Assembly: GCF_001998865.1 (NCBI RefSeq)
Contig: NZ_CP019607.1
Location: forward strand, 124,001-188,000
Source of the DNA: Tessaracoccus flavescens
GTDB taxonomy: Bacteria > Actinomycetota > Actinomycetes > Propionibacteriales > Propionibacteriaceae
DNA: 64,000 nt
Direction of reading: 5' to 3'
In this document: positions 47,675 to 56,106 of the stretch, piece by piece
Numbering within the stretch: position 1 is the stretch's first letter
Layout: every line of letters starts with the position of its first letter
The notes under the pieces: generated by a model
Seen by the model: the letters and a program-made list of their open reading frames with translations, nothing else
What the model was told of the DNA's origin: nothing
Database searches by the model: none
Made by a program: the position numbers and the translations under genes

Positions 47675-48403
47675 CTGGCCGCCGCCATCGCGGTGGCCTT
47701 GGTGCAGCGCGGCAAAAAGGTCCTGCTCACCACCACCGACCCCGCTGCCCACTTGGCCAGTACCCTCGAGGGAGACGTGCCGGGCCTCGAGGTCAGCGTG
47801 ATCGACCCCGAGCAGGCGACCCAGGAGTACCGCGACCGCGTGATGGCCTCCAAGGGTGCCAAGCTGGAAGAGGCTGGCCGCGCCGCCCTCGCCGAAGACC
47901 TCATGAGCCCCTGCACCGAGGAGATCGCCGTCTTCCAACAGTTCAGCCGCGCCGTGAACCGGGCCCGTGAGCAGTTCGTCATCATGGACACCGCACCCAC
48001 CGGCCACACCCTGCTGCTCATGGACGCCACCGGCGCCTACCACCGCGACATCACCCGACACCTCGATGATGCCCAGCGCGATCTCGTCACCACCCCTTTG
48101 ATGCGTCTGCAGGATCCCCAGCACACCAAGGTCGTGGTCGTCACCCTGCCCGAGACCACCCCTGTCACCGAGGCACGGGCCCTCGCGGCCGATCTCGAGC
48201 GCGCCAGCATCCACCCCTGGGCGTGGGTGGTGAACAATTCCTTGGCCGCGGCCCGTCCCACCAGCCCGCTGTTGGCCACCCGCGCTCGCTCGGAGCAGCA
48301 ACAGCTGGATCAGGTCGCCACCAGTGCGCCCCGGTGGGCGGTAGTGCCCACTCAGACGGCTGAACCAATCGGCGCGAAGAGACTCACCGCGCTTGGCCAG
48401 TGA
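47675..48403 (+). pseudogene. arsA: ArsA ATPase, 3' fragment
   Basis: From the CTG flank (47675) the frame reads LAAAIAVALVQRGKKVLLTTTDPAAHLASTLEG and continues for 242 codons with DTAPTGHTLLLMD and CTEEIAVFQQF, the second ArsA half. It lacks its P-loop and any start codon because the IS21 element separates it from 44069-45100. No further sequence damage is seen, so precise excision would restore arsA. Confidence 0.9.
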
Positions 48404-48449
48404 CCCTTGCCCAGCAGCCACCCGGCTGCCAGCCCATCCCCCAGCCGGG

Positions 48450-48940
48450 TGCCACGTGGTCCGTCTGGCAGGTGACGCGCTCGACCGCTGCCGCCGTCGC
48501 ATCCAGCAGGAACTCCACGGCCACCGCGGCCGCGCCAGCGACCCGCTCTACCGCGCCAGACGCACCCTCCACACCGGCTCCGACCGACTCACCAACAAAC
48601 AGTCCGCCCGGCTGCGGGCCCTGTTCGCCACCGACGACCACGTCGAGGTCGAGGCCACCTGGAGCCATCTACCAGCGCATGATCGCCGCCTACCGCGAAC
48701 CCGACCGCACCAAGAGCCGCAACCTCATGGAGACACTGATCACCGCCGTCAGTATCGGAGTTCCTCCTGCGCTGGAGGAGATCACCATGCTTGGCCGGAC
48801 CCAGAAGAAACGAGTCGCGGACGTGCTGGCCTACTTCGACCGGCCCGGCACCTCGAACGGCCCCACCGAGGCGATCAATGGCCGGCTCGAACACCTCCGC
48901 GGCTCAGCGCTCGGGTTCCGCAACCTCGCCAACCACATAG
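48450..48940 (+). pseudogene. ISL3 family transposase, degraded (left fragment)
   Basis: From about 48450 the sequence encodes HVVRLAGDALDRCRRRIQQELHG and DPLYRARRTLHTGSDRLTNKQSARL, then after a +1 shift near 48665 IYQRMIAAYREPDRTKSRNLMETLI and AYFDRPGTSNGPTEAINGRLEHLRGSALGFRNL. This is the C-terminal half of ISL3-family transposases. The N-terminal half is absent, one extra base (C near 48665) breaks the frame, and a RIT element interrupts it after NHIA. Confidence 0.85.
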
Positions 48941-48963
48941 CTTATGCGGAATTCCGCATAAGC
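48940..48963. repeat. 24-bp perfect palindrome at the RIT left junction
   Basis: The 12-bp arm GCTTATGCGGAA is followed directly by its exact reverse complement, with no spacer and an EcoRI-type GAATTC at the centre. It lies between the ISL3 fragment and the left terminal repeat of the RIT element and has no counterpart on the right. It may be a recombination site or trace of an earlier insertion. Confidence 0.8.
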
Positions 48964-48982
48964 GACGGTATGTCGGCCTGTG

Positions 48983-49052
48983 GGTTATGTTGACCGGCTC
49001 GGTGAGCGCCGTGGCCAGGCGGGCGTGAACGGCTGAGCCGGTCAACATAACC
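48983..49052. repeat. RIT left subterminal inverted repeat
   Basis: An 18-bp perfect inverted repeat: GGTTATGTTGACCGGCTC (48983-49000) with its complement at 49035-49052, arms 34 bp apart. The arms contain the TTATGTTGACCG core, also present twice at the right end. These are probable recombinase-binding sites. Confidence 0.8.
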
Positions 49053-49061
49053 ATCGCAGTG

Positions 49062-50054
49062 TCAGCGGTTCTTGAGGAACGCGATGAGAGCGTCGGATGC
49101 CTTGTATCGGGCTGGTGGCCGCTCGTCGAGCGCGGGGACGCGTTCGAGGGTTCGTCGTTTGAGTTCGAGGTCGGCGTGGAGGTAGATCTGCGTGGTCTGG
49201 ATGTTCGCGTGCCCGAGCCAGAGCGCGATGCTCGCGGTGTCGATCCCGGCGTGCAGCAGGCTCATTGCGCAAGTGTGCCGCAGCGTGTGCGGCGTGACGT
49301 TCTTGTCTGTCAACGAAGGACACCTCTCGGCCGCGGTCGCGGCGTGGCGGGTAACGAGCTTCCCAACGGCGGCCCTGGTCAGGGGTGTCCCGGCGTGGGT
49401 CGGGAACAGCGGCCCCTCTCGCGCTGGTGGGAGCTCGGCGAGCCAGGCGTTGAGGAGCTTGACGGTGTTCTTCTGCAACGGGATCACGCGTTGCTTGCGG
49501 CCCTTCCCGACGCATTCGAGTTGGCTGTGTGGTCCGAGCTGAAGGTCACCGACGCGCAGGTTGATGAGTTCGCTGACGCGGAGTCCGGTTTGGATGCCCA
49601 GGTGCAGCAGGAGCCGGTCGCGGCGACCGAGCCAGGTCCGGGTGTCCGGGGCTGCGATGAGGGCTTCGGCTTCGGCAGCGGTCAGGAACGACACGAGCGT
49701 GGTCTTGGTGCGTTTCGCGGGGATCGTGAGGACTTGGCTGATCGTGGCGATCGCGTCGGGTGCCCGGTAGCTGGCGTAGGTGAAGAACGACCGCAGCGCG
49801 GCCCGGCGGGCGTTGCGGGTCGCGGCGGAGTTGCCGCGCTCGGTTTCCAGGTGCTGGAGGAATCCGCCGATCAGGTCCGCGTCCAGATCGGCCAGGGTCA
49901 ACGCCGACGGGGCGATCCCGGTGGCCTGCTGGGCGTAGGTCAGCAGGAGCCGGAACGTGTCGGCGTAGGCGGCTTTCGTGTGCGGGCTGGCGTTCAGGTG
50001 CCGGTCGAGCTTGTCGGTGAAGAACCGTTGCAGCAGCGGCGCGAGGTCACTCAT
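49062..50054 (-). CDS. RIT tyrosine recombinase, third gene
   Basis: The 330-aa protein has an N-terminal SAM-like core-binding domain and a catalytic domain with Arg in TGLRVSELINL, HTLRHT and LGHANIQTTQIYLH, ending in the nucleophilic Tyr. It overlaps the second recombinase gene by 8 bp. It is last in the RIT operon (RitC position). Confidence 0.9.
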   Translation of the reverse strand: MSDLAPLLQRFFTDKLDRHLNASPHTKAAYADTFRLLLTYAQQATGIAPSALTLADLDADLIGGFLQHLETERGNSAATRNARRAALRSFFTYASYRAPDAIATISQVLTIPAKRTKTTLVSFLTAAEAEALIAAPDTRTWLGRRDRLLLHLGIQTGLRVSELINLRVGDLQLGPHSQLECVGKGRKQRVIPLQKNTVKLLNAWLAELPPAREGPLFPTHAGTPLTRAAVGKLVTRHAATAAERCPSLTDKNVTPHTLRHTCAMSLLHAGIDTASIALWLGHANIQTTQIYLHADLELKRRTLERVPALDERPPARYKASDALIAFLKNR

Positions 50055-50982
50055 CGCCGGCCCCGTTCGCTTGGATGCGCTCGACGAGGGCCGCTGCCAG
50101 TTCCGGGGTGTTCGACAGATACCAGTAGGTCGCTTCCGGGCCGACGTGTCCGAGGAACGCCGACAGGACCGGCATCATCTGATCGACATCACCACCAACA
50201 CGGATGTGCTCGATCAGAGTGGTCGTGGCGAACGTGTGCCGGAAGTCGTGCAACCTCGCCGCCGGTCCGGTCGGACCGCCGGCCAGCCCGGCTGCCTCGC
50301 GGATCTCACGGAACGTGTTCCCCGCGGTCGAGCGGGCGATCCGGGTGCCCCGCCTGGCGACGAACACCGCTGTCGTGGCCCGGGTAGGGAACGTCCGATC
50401 CCGGAGCCGCTGGTATCGGCGGATCGCGTCCATCGTGGACTTGTGTAGCGGGACGAGCCTGGACTTGCCGAACTTCGTGTCGGTCACCTTGGCCCAGCCG
50501 CTGCCATCACCGGCGTCCTCGTCGGTGGTGATGTCGTCGTCGTTGAGGTTCCGGGCCTCGCTGATCCGCATCCCGGTCACCGTCAGCAGCCCGAGCAGTG
50601 TTTGCCAGGACGCGGCCCGGACCTGCGGGGTCAGCCTCCCCGCCGCGGCGAGCAGCGTGTCGATCTGGTCGCTGGTGAAGATCAGCGGGCGAGGGCGATG
50701 AGCGCCATAGGGGCGCCCGTCGAGGATCGGGACCTCGGTCGCGGGGTCGAACCAGGCGACGTGCTCGGCGAACTGGCGGACGTAGTTCAACCGCTCCAGC
50801 ACCGTGCCGCGAGAGAACTGCGCCGCCCAGGCGATCACCAGGTCGCGACGGATCGTGGGCTCGCCAGCCTCTTCCATCCAGCCCACGAACCCGTCCAGCG
50901 CCTTGCCCGGCGCGGTCAGCTTGAACCCGAGTGCCCGCCGGGTCGCCAGGTAGTCGTCCAGGAGGTCGCGTAGGCCGTTCAT
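50047..50982 (-). CDS. RIT tyrosine recombinase, second gene
   Basis: The 311-aa protein starts MNGLRDLLDDYLATRRALGFKL (ATGA overlap with the upstream gene) and has Arg in TGMRISEARNL, HDFRHTFATT, and LGHVGPEATYWYL with the nucleophilic Tyr. It is the middle recombinase of the trio. An earlier in-frame start at 51015 would overlap the first gene by 37 bp and is less likely. Confidence 0.9.
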   Translation of the reverse strand: MNGLRDLLDDYLATRRALGFKLTAPGKALDGFVGWMEEAGEPTIRRDLVIAWAAQFSRGTVLERLNYVRQFAEHVAWFDPATEVPILDGRPYGAHRPRPLIFTSDQIDTLLAAAGRLTPQVRAASWQTLLGLLTVTGMRISEARNLNDDDITTDEDAGDGSGWAKVTDTKFGKSRLVPLHKSTMDAIRRYQRLRDRTFPTRATTAVFVARRGTRIARSTAGNTFREIREAAGLAGGPTGPAARLHDFRHTFATTTLIEHIRVGGDVDQMMPVLSAFLGHVGPEATYWYLSNTPELAAALVERIQANGAGDE

Positions 50983-51917
50983 CGTGACCACCTGCCCGAT
51001 GCCGTTGCCGGCCACTCGGTGACCAGTGCGCTCAGCCGGTTCTTGTCGACCTTGGTGTAGATCGCGGTCGTGCGCAGGTGAGCGTGGCGTAGCAGCCCTT
51101 GAACCTCTTGCAGGGTCGCCCCGGAGGCGAGCATCCCGGTCGCGAACGTGTGCCGCAGCCGGTGCGGGCCGAACTTCTCCACCCCGGCCTTGACGCAGAT
51201 CTGCCGGACTGTCCCGCAGACACCGTTCGCGGTCAGCGGCTGGACCGGGTCGATCACAGTCCAGAACACTTCCTCGCCAGCAGTCCGGCCTCCGCGGCCG
51301 TGGAGCACGTAGTCCTCCAACGCCTGCCCGACATCCTCGGGCAGCGGCAACTCGTCAACCCTGTCGCCCTTCCCACGGATGCGCAGGGTTCCGGTGCGCC
51401 AACCGATGTCGCCCAGCCGCAGGCCGGCGATCTCGCAGGCCCGCAGGCCCAGACCGGTCAACAACATCAGGATCGCCCGGTCGCGCATCCCCTTCGCCGA
51501 CCGCAGATCGAGAGTGCCGAACAACGCCTCGATCGTCCCGGACGGGACCGGGTCAGGGATCGACGAGAGCCGCCATGCCGCCGCGTGAGGCACGACCCCG
51601 GAGAAGTCCTGCCCGGTCCGCCCTGACCGGTGGCAGAACTGCAGGAACGAGCGCAGCATCACCAGCTGCTTGCTCAGGGTCGATGCCTTCAGCCCGCGTG
51701 CCGCTTCCAGGTTCACCCACTGCGTCAGCATCGCCGCAGTCAGCGTCTTCAGCGACTGATCGACCGGCGCGGGAAGCCACTCCACGAACCCCGCGACGCG
51801 GGCGGTGTAGGCAGCAGCGGTGCCCTCTTGCGTGGACCGTTCCCGCAGCAGCCACGCTTCGAACTCGTCCAGCACGTCCCGCGCGTCAGCGCGGCACTGA
51901 TCACGATGAATCACCAT
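50979..51917 (-). CDS. RIT tyrosine recombinase, first gene
   Basis: The 312-aa protein has the tyrosine recombinase catalytic residues Arg in TGLGLRACEIAGL, HRLRHTFATG, LRHAHLRTTAIYTKVD with the Tyr nucleophile. AGGAGGACCAAG precedes the ATG, the only strong ribosome-binding site in the trio; the other two genes are translated by overlap. It is first in the RIT operon (RitA position). Confidence 0.9.
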   Translation of the reverse strand: MVIHRDQCRADARDVLDEFEAWLLRERSTQEGTAAAYTARVAGFVEWLPAPVDQSLKTLTAAMLTQWVNLEAARGLKASTLSKQLVMLRSFLQFCHRSGRTGQDFSGVVPHAAAWRLSSIPDPVPSGTIEALFGTLDLRSAKGMRDRAILMLLTGLGLRACEIAGLRLGDIGWRTGTLRIRGKGDRVDELPLPEDVGQALEDYVLHGRGGRTAGEEVFWTVIDPVQPLTANGVCGTVRQICVKAGVEKFGPHRLRHTFATGMLASGATLQEVQGLLRHAHLRTTAIYTKVDKNRLSALVTEWPATASGRWSR

Positions 51918-51997
51918 CTTGGTCCTCCTGACCCGAAGCCAGGCGATCCCAACGATCGCCCGGTCAGATCAAGCGAACCCCGACCCGAGCATTCATC

Positions 51998-52065
51998 GTT
52001 ATGTTGACCGGATCAGGCCCCAACCCGCACTGGAACAGGCACCCCACGACGTCGGTCAACATAAC
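51998..52065. repeat. RIT right subterminal inverted repeat
   Basis: GTTATGTTGACCG (51998-52010) is matched by CGGTCAACATAAC (52053-52065), 13-bp arms 42 bp apart. The outer arm is part of the 35-bp right terminal repeat. The arrangement mirrors the left end. Confidence 0.8.
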
Positions 52066-52087
52066 CCCGAGGTCGACATACCATCGC

Positions 52088-52140
52088 CAGGTCCCTACTC
52101 GAGACCGGAGGCTTCAGACCCCACCTACACCCTGCTTGGG
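52088..52140 (+). pseudogene. ISL3 transposase, right fragment beyond the RIT element
   Basis: Directly after the RIT right end the sequence reads RSLLETGGFRPHLHPA, the C-terminal end expected of ISL3-family transposases after FRNLANHIA. It is the continuation of the fragment ending at 48940. The frame runs on without a clear ISL3 stop, and no terminal inverted repeat was recognised, so the right edge is approximate. Confidence 0.75.
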
Positions 52141-52294
52141 TCCGACGCAGCGAGAAGGCGGGAAGTCACTCAGTCCTGGGACGAGCGCGCATTCGCTACA
52201 TCAACGTCGCGACCTACCCTTGGACCGCGAGGCTCGACGCGATCTCTAGGTTGGCAGGATCACCACGGTGCTCGCGCACCTTGGCTGGACCTGG

Positions 52295-54856
52295 CTAGAC
52301 CTCAATTACTGCGGCCACCTGCTGATAGACCGGTGTCCACAAATCAACTTCGACCTCGGGAGCCTCGATGCTGACAACGAGTGAGTAGTTGACGCCGTTA
52401 TCGCTCTGATCCATCTTTGGCCGGTTCTTCCACCACCCCGCGACTGGGTACACGACGACAGCTTCCTTGGCGGCGAGGTCGGCGGCTGATCCCGTCCAGA
52501 TGTCGGTGTGGAGGGAACCAGACGACGTCTGCTGGCCACGTCCGAACAGCCAGCCAGTCTCGGTGTTGAGAGCCAGCGGCTTCTCGCCTTCCTCGCGGGC
52601 CTGCTTGTTGACACGTTGGCGGAACGCGTCGAGGTTGTCCTCGGGTCGCTTCATGGCGAAACGCAACCCATGAGAGGGGTAGAAGTATCGCCCGGTCCAC
52701 CCACGACTCGATGGGTTCGGCTCCACAAAGTACGAGAGTGTGACACGCAGCTGGACTTCGGTCTCGCCAAGTGCTGACAACGCGTCGATAGGCCACGGCA
52801 GGCGGTGCAAGTTCATTTCACGGGATTTGCCGCTGCTGGAGTTACCGTCGCGTTCGTAAGGGTGGATCACAGCCTCATCCACCAGCGTCAATGCGTTGTT
52901 GGCGCTGCGCGTGGCGCGTTCCAGACTGGGCACTCCCATGCCATAGCGGCGCAGCAGGTTGACTGCGGCCCCCTTCGTGGTGGTCGCGTCGATGCGTGTC
53001 CGCATCGCGCTGGTCCACTCTGCGGAGTGGACGATCAAGGCACGGATCGTTTCCGGTCTCAAGTGAGGGTACGCCGCACGAATGTCGGCTGCGACGGCCG
53101 CTACGTGGGCTGTTGCCGCTGAGGTATCTCGGGTGGTCGTGAAGTAGCCCTCACCTGGATGTTGCAGGCGAGTGGTGAGGATCGCGAGGTTCTCCGGAGT
53201 ATCTACATCGGTGCCGTCTGGGGTACGAGCGAGGTTTCCGCCAGGTGCGACGACGTCGGGTTTGAACGGCCAACGCTTCTGGTCGAAGGACACCGAAGTG
53301 CGGCTGGTCGGTGAGAGTTCACCACGGGCGGCGATTGGCACGTACCCCGCGAAGACATCTGGGGCGTGGTCCATTGCGTCATGTTCGGCGTAGGCTCCGA
53401 CGACGAGCGCATTCCACGCTTGCGCAGGGTCTTCGACGCCCTCCGCGTCGCTGCGGTCGAGGTGATCGTCTTCGGCCCGCACATCACGGATGTTTCCAGC
53501 TGAGACCACGAAGAGTCGGGGCGTTGGTTCTTCGTCTCGGTTCAGGTAGGTGAACTTGGGAACGCTATCGTCGATAGCCCGACCGTAAGTCAGGGCATCG
53601 ATCGTGGCTGACCACGCGGTTGGACGCCCTGCTTCCTGCATTGGACGGTCCTCGACGCGGTGTCCCGGGTTCGGTGCAGCTGCTGGCGCGGTGATAGCCA
53701 ACATGAACACCCGAGAACGATCCTGCGCGGAAATCTCTGGCTGATCCACCGCTCGTGCGGTCACCGCCCCGTACACGTCAGGATCGTTGCTGCCCGTGTC
53801 AGGGAGCAACTTAACGGATTCGAGCCTGTGCCCAAGACGAACGCCGTGCTGCGAGCTGATGGCCGCCTGTAAGTCTCGGTAGAGCGCGAGGCCCGCCATC
53901 TCGGTGCCATGCCCATGGATCGCCACATCTTTGCGCCAGCTCGGCTCAACCGCGTGCAGGTCATCGGCTGCAAGCGAATCTTCCAACAGCGGATGCCCGG
54001 CTTGAACGCCTCGATCAAGGATGCACACCACAGGCGCGTCAGCTCCTGCGTGCTCAACTCGCGATTGCAGCTCACTCACCCAGTCACGCTGTTCAAATGC
54101 GGACAGACTCGGAAGGAAAGAGGCTACTTCGTGAGGACGGCGCAACTCAGCGATGTCATCAATGCTCCGGAAGGTCATGGCGAGTTGCTCGCTGGTGGCG
54201 CGGATGAGTACGACCGTTCGGTCACCGAATCCGAGGTAGTGATCGCTCACCGGGAGGCTGTGCTGCCGGGCGTACTCTGTCAGCCGCTCGTACTCTCTAC
54301 CGTCGCCAGCTCTGAGCCATAGCTCCCACCACCGAGACTGGGTTGGGTCGGTTGGGTACTCATCGGCAGGGTCTGTCCACAACTCCCGGATCGTTGCACG
54401 GCGAATAGACGCAATTCCTTCGATGAGGGTCGCATTGTTTGGCTTACCCTCCACTACTTCAGCAGTCTCCACGTACTGCTCAAGCTTCTTGAGAAAGAAC
54501 TCCTTCTGCCCATCCGGGATAAAGACCGTCGCGTTTACTACCTCACCAGCGTGCGTCATCTCCGCTTGGACCGCAACAAGCTCTGGCTGTGAACCAGGCC
54601 GGCGCGATTCCAAACTCTCAAACATCAAGTCGAGGCCGGGAAACGAAGTGAAGGTGAGGTAGGTCCCGGTGGTCTCCGGCTCATCTGTTGGGGGTTCCCA
54701 AGCAGCCTCGAACTCCTCGGTTAGGCGCTTCCCATGCTCGCTGCGGCTGCCGCTAAAACCACCGCCCCGACTTGTTACCGGCGTCGAAATGGGCGTGAAC
54801 GACTCAGACGCAGGCGGCGTCGGCACAAAGATGTGCGGGCGGTCTCGTTCAGCCAT
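52295..54856 (-). CDS. ietS: S8 family (subtilisin-like) serine peptidase, IetS-like
   Basis: The 853-aa protein carries a subtilase domain with catalytic Asp281 (CILDRGVQAGHPLL), His316 (HGHGTEMAGLAL) and Ser579 (TRDTSAATAHVA; the usual GTS is DTS). About 270 residues precede it and a beta-rich region of about 250 follows. No signal peptide is seen, so it acts in the cytoplasm. It lies 5 bp after an AAA ATPase gene, the arrangement of the ietAS antiphage pair. The protease is presumably held in check or directed by the ATPase. Confidence 0.8.
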   Translation of the reverse strand: MAERDRPHIFVPTPPASESFTPISTPVTSRGGGFSGSRSEHGKRLTEEFEAAWEPPTDEPETTGTYLTFTSFPGLDLMFESLESRRPGSQPELVAVQAEMTHAGEVVNATVFIPDGQKEFFLKKLEQYVETAEVVEGKPNNATLIEGIASIRRATIRELWTDPADEYPTDPTQSRWWELWLRAGDGREYERLTEYARQHSLPVSDHYLGFGDRTVVLIRATSEQLAMTFRSIDDIAELRRPHEVASFLPSLSAFEQRDWVSELQSRVEHAGADAPVVCILDRGVQAGHPLLEDSLAADDLHAVEPSWRKDVAIHGHGTEMAGLALYRDLQAAISSQHGVRLGHRLESVKLLPDTGSNDPDVYGAVTARAVDQPEISAQDRSRVFMLAITAPAAAPNPGHRVEDRPMQEAGRPTAWSATIDALTYGRAIDDSVPKFTYLNRDEEPTPRLFVVSAGNIRDVRAEDDHLDRSDAEGVEDPAQAWNALVVGAYAEHDAMDHAPDVFAGYVPIAARGELSPTSRTSVSFDQKRWPFKPDVVAPGGNLARTPDGTDVDTPENLAILTTRLQHPGEGYFTTTRDTSAATAHVAAVAADIRAAYPHLRPETIRALIVHSAEWTSAMRTRIDATTTKGAAVNLLRRYGMGVPSLERATRSANNALTLVDEAVIHPYERDGNSSSGKSREMNLHRLPWPIDALSALGETEVQLRVTLSYFVEPNPSSRGWTGRYFYPSHGLRFAMKRPEDNLDAFRQRVNKQAREEGEKPLALNTETGWLFGRGQQTSSGSLHTDIWTGSAADLAAKEAVVVYPVAGWWKNRPKMDQSDNGVNYSLVVSIEAPEVEVDLWTPVYQQVAAVIEV

Positions 54857-54861
54857 CTCCG

Positions 54862-55860
54862 TTAGGTTGCCCTGTCCGTCCGACGGTGGGAACGAGGACG
54901 TTCTTCTAGCGCGATGACGACATCATCGGTTCGCACCCGGGTGCGATCGCTGAGGATGGTTCGCTTGGCGGCATTCTCGGCGGCAGTGGCTATCTCGGCA
55001 TGACTCAGGCCGCGGGCCGCCGGAATGATGCGTGTCCAACTCAAGTTGTAGATCTGAAAAGACGCCAGTCGATTCTTGATGACCGACTCCACCGCAGCAT
55101 CGTCGGGTAGCGCGAAGTCCATCACCGTATCGAATCGACGGAACAGCGCGTTGTCCAACAAGCTGGGGTGGTTCGTCGCTGCAATGATGACGCTGTCTGA
55201 CGTGTCCTCTTCGAGGAACTGAAGGAACGAGTTGAGCACTCGACGAATCTCACCAACATCATTCTGTGCGGCACGGTCGCCGCCGAGTGCGTCAACTTCA
55301 TCGAAGAGGTAGACCCCTCGCGTCTGCGCCAGTGCGTCGAACACAAGACGGAGTTTCGCGGCTGTCTCACCCATGAATTTCGTCAACACCGTGTCCAGCC
55401 TGATCGAGAACAGCGGAAGTCCGAGTTCCCCGGCGATCACACGCGCGGTGGAGGTCTTTCCGGTGCCAGGCGGCCCTGTGAGCAGGAGGCGCCGAGCGGG
55501 GGTCAGGCCATGTCGGGCAAGCGCGTCACGCTGCCGCTGCTCTAGCAACACATGCGTCAGTCGTTCTTGGAGTCTGTCCGTCAGCACGAGGTCACTCAGC
55601 CTGGCCTCGGGGTACGAGACATTCAGCAACGCCCCCAGTTCGCCCTTTGGCTGAGGGAACGGAACGACCGCGGCGATACGCGCCCGCTGACCTGATCGCT
55701 CACGGAGGTCGTTTACGAGATCGCGAAGCTCTTGAGCGAATTTCGACTGCCCGGCACGGGCAGCTTTGGCCGCGACCTGCATGGCAACGGCGTAGAACTG
55801 CGGGTCATCACCGTCAGCGTGGCTCTTCACGAGCGCCTTGACCTGATCGTTGGTCGCCAT
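54862..55860 (-). CDS. ietA: AAA+ ATPase, IetA-like
   Basis: The 332-aa protein starts MATNDQVKALVKSHADGDD (ATG at 55860), with an N-terminal helical region of about 120 residues and an AAA+ module: Walker A TGPPGTGKT (128-136), Walker B YLFDEVD (184-190), sensor ATNHPSLLD and arginine finger FRRFD. It is the first gene of a two-gene operon with the subtilase. ATPase plus cytoplasmic S8 protease is the composition of the ietAS defence system. Confidence 0.8.
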   Translation of the reverse strand: MATNDQVKALVKSHADGDDPQFYAVAMQVAAKAARAGQSKFAQELRDLVNDLRERSGQRARIAAVVPFPQPKGELGALLNVSYPEARLSDLVLTDRLQERLTHVLLEQRQRDALARHGLTPARRLLLTGPPGTGKTSTARVIAGELGLPLFSIRLDTVLTKFMGETAAKLRLVFDALAQTRGVYLFDEVDALGGDRAAQNDVGEIRRVLNSFLQFLEEDTSDSVIIAATNHPSLLDNALFRRFDTVMDFALPDDAAVESVIKNRLASFQIYNLSWTRIIPAARGLSHAEIATAAENAAKRTILSDRTRVRTDDVVIALEERPRSHRRTDRAT

Positions 55861-56106
55861 CAGGAGACCTCCTCTCAGTCGCGCGCCTCCAAAGCCGGGT
55901 GTTGATGCTCCAAGCCTACCGGTAGCAGCCTCTCGGGGCAGGGAGCACCTGCCGCTAGAGATCAAGGTCATGCCGGATGATCCCGTCCAACATGAGAGGT
56001 CCGTCCAATCAGACTGAACGACAACATCCTCCGCTGATCGCAGGACCATCGGAGGAGTCACAGCAGGCGACCGAGTGACCCTTGCTCGACCGGGCGACGC
56101 CCGGCA

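Larger units (their letters stand above)
48941..52087 (-). mobile_element. recombinase-in-trio (RIT) element inserted in an ISL3 transposase
   Basis: Three overlapping tyrosine recombinase genes on the minus strand are flanked by 35-bp terminal inverted repeats (48962-48996 and 52053-52087), 31 of 35 identical. Inside each end, TTATGTTGACCG occurs again in inverted orientation, giving two sites per end. The ISL3 frame stops at NHIA on the left and resumes as RSLLETGGFRP on the right, so the insertion point is exact to a few bases. Confidence 0.88.

Noticed and set aside
49062..51917. phage integrase or integron integrase
   Set aside because: Three overlapping tyrosine recombinases with paired inverted ends, no tRNA target and no cassette array fit a RIT element better.
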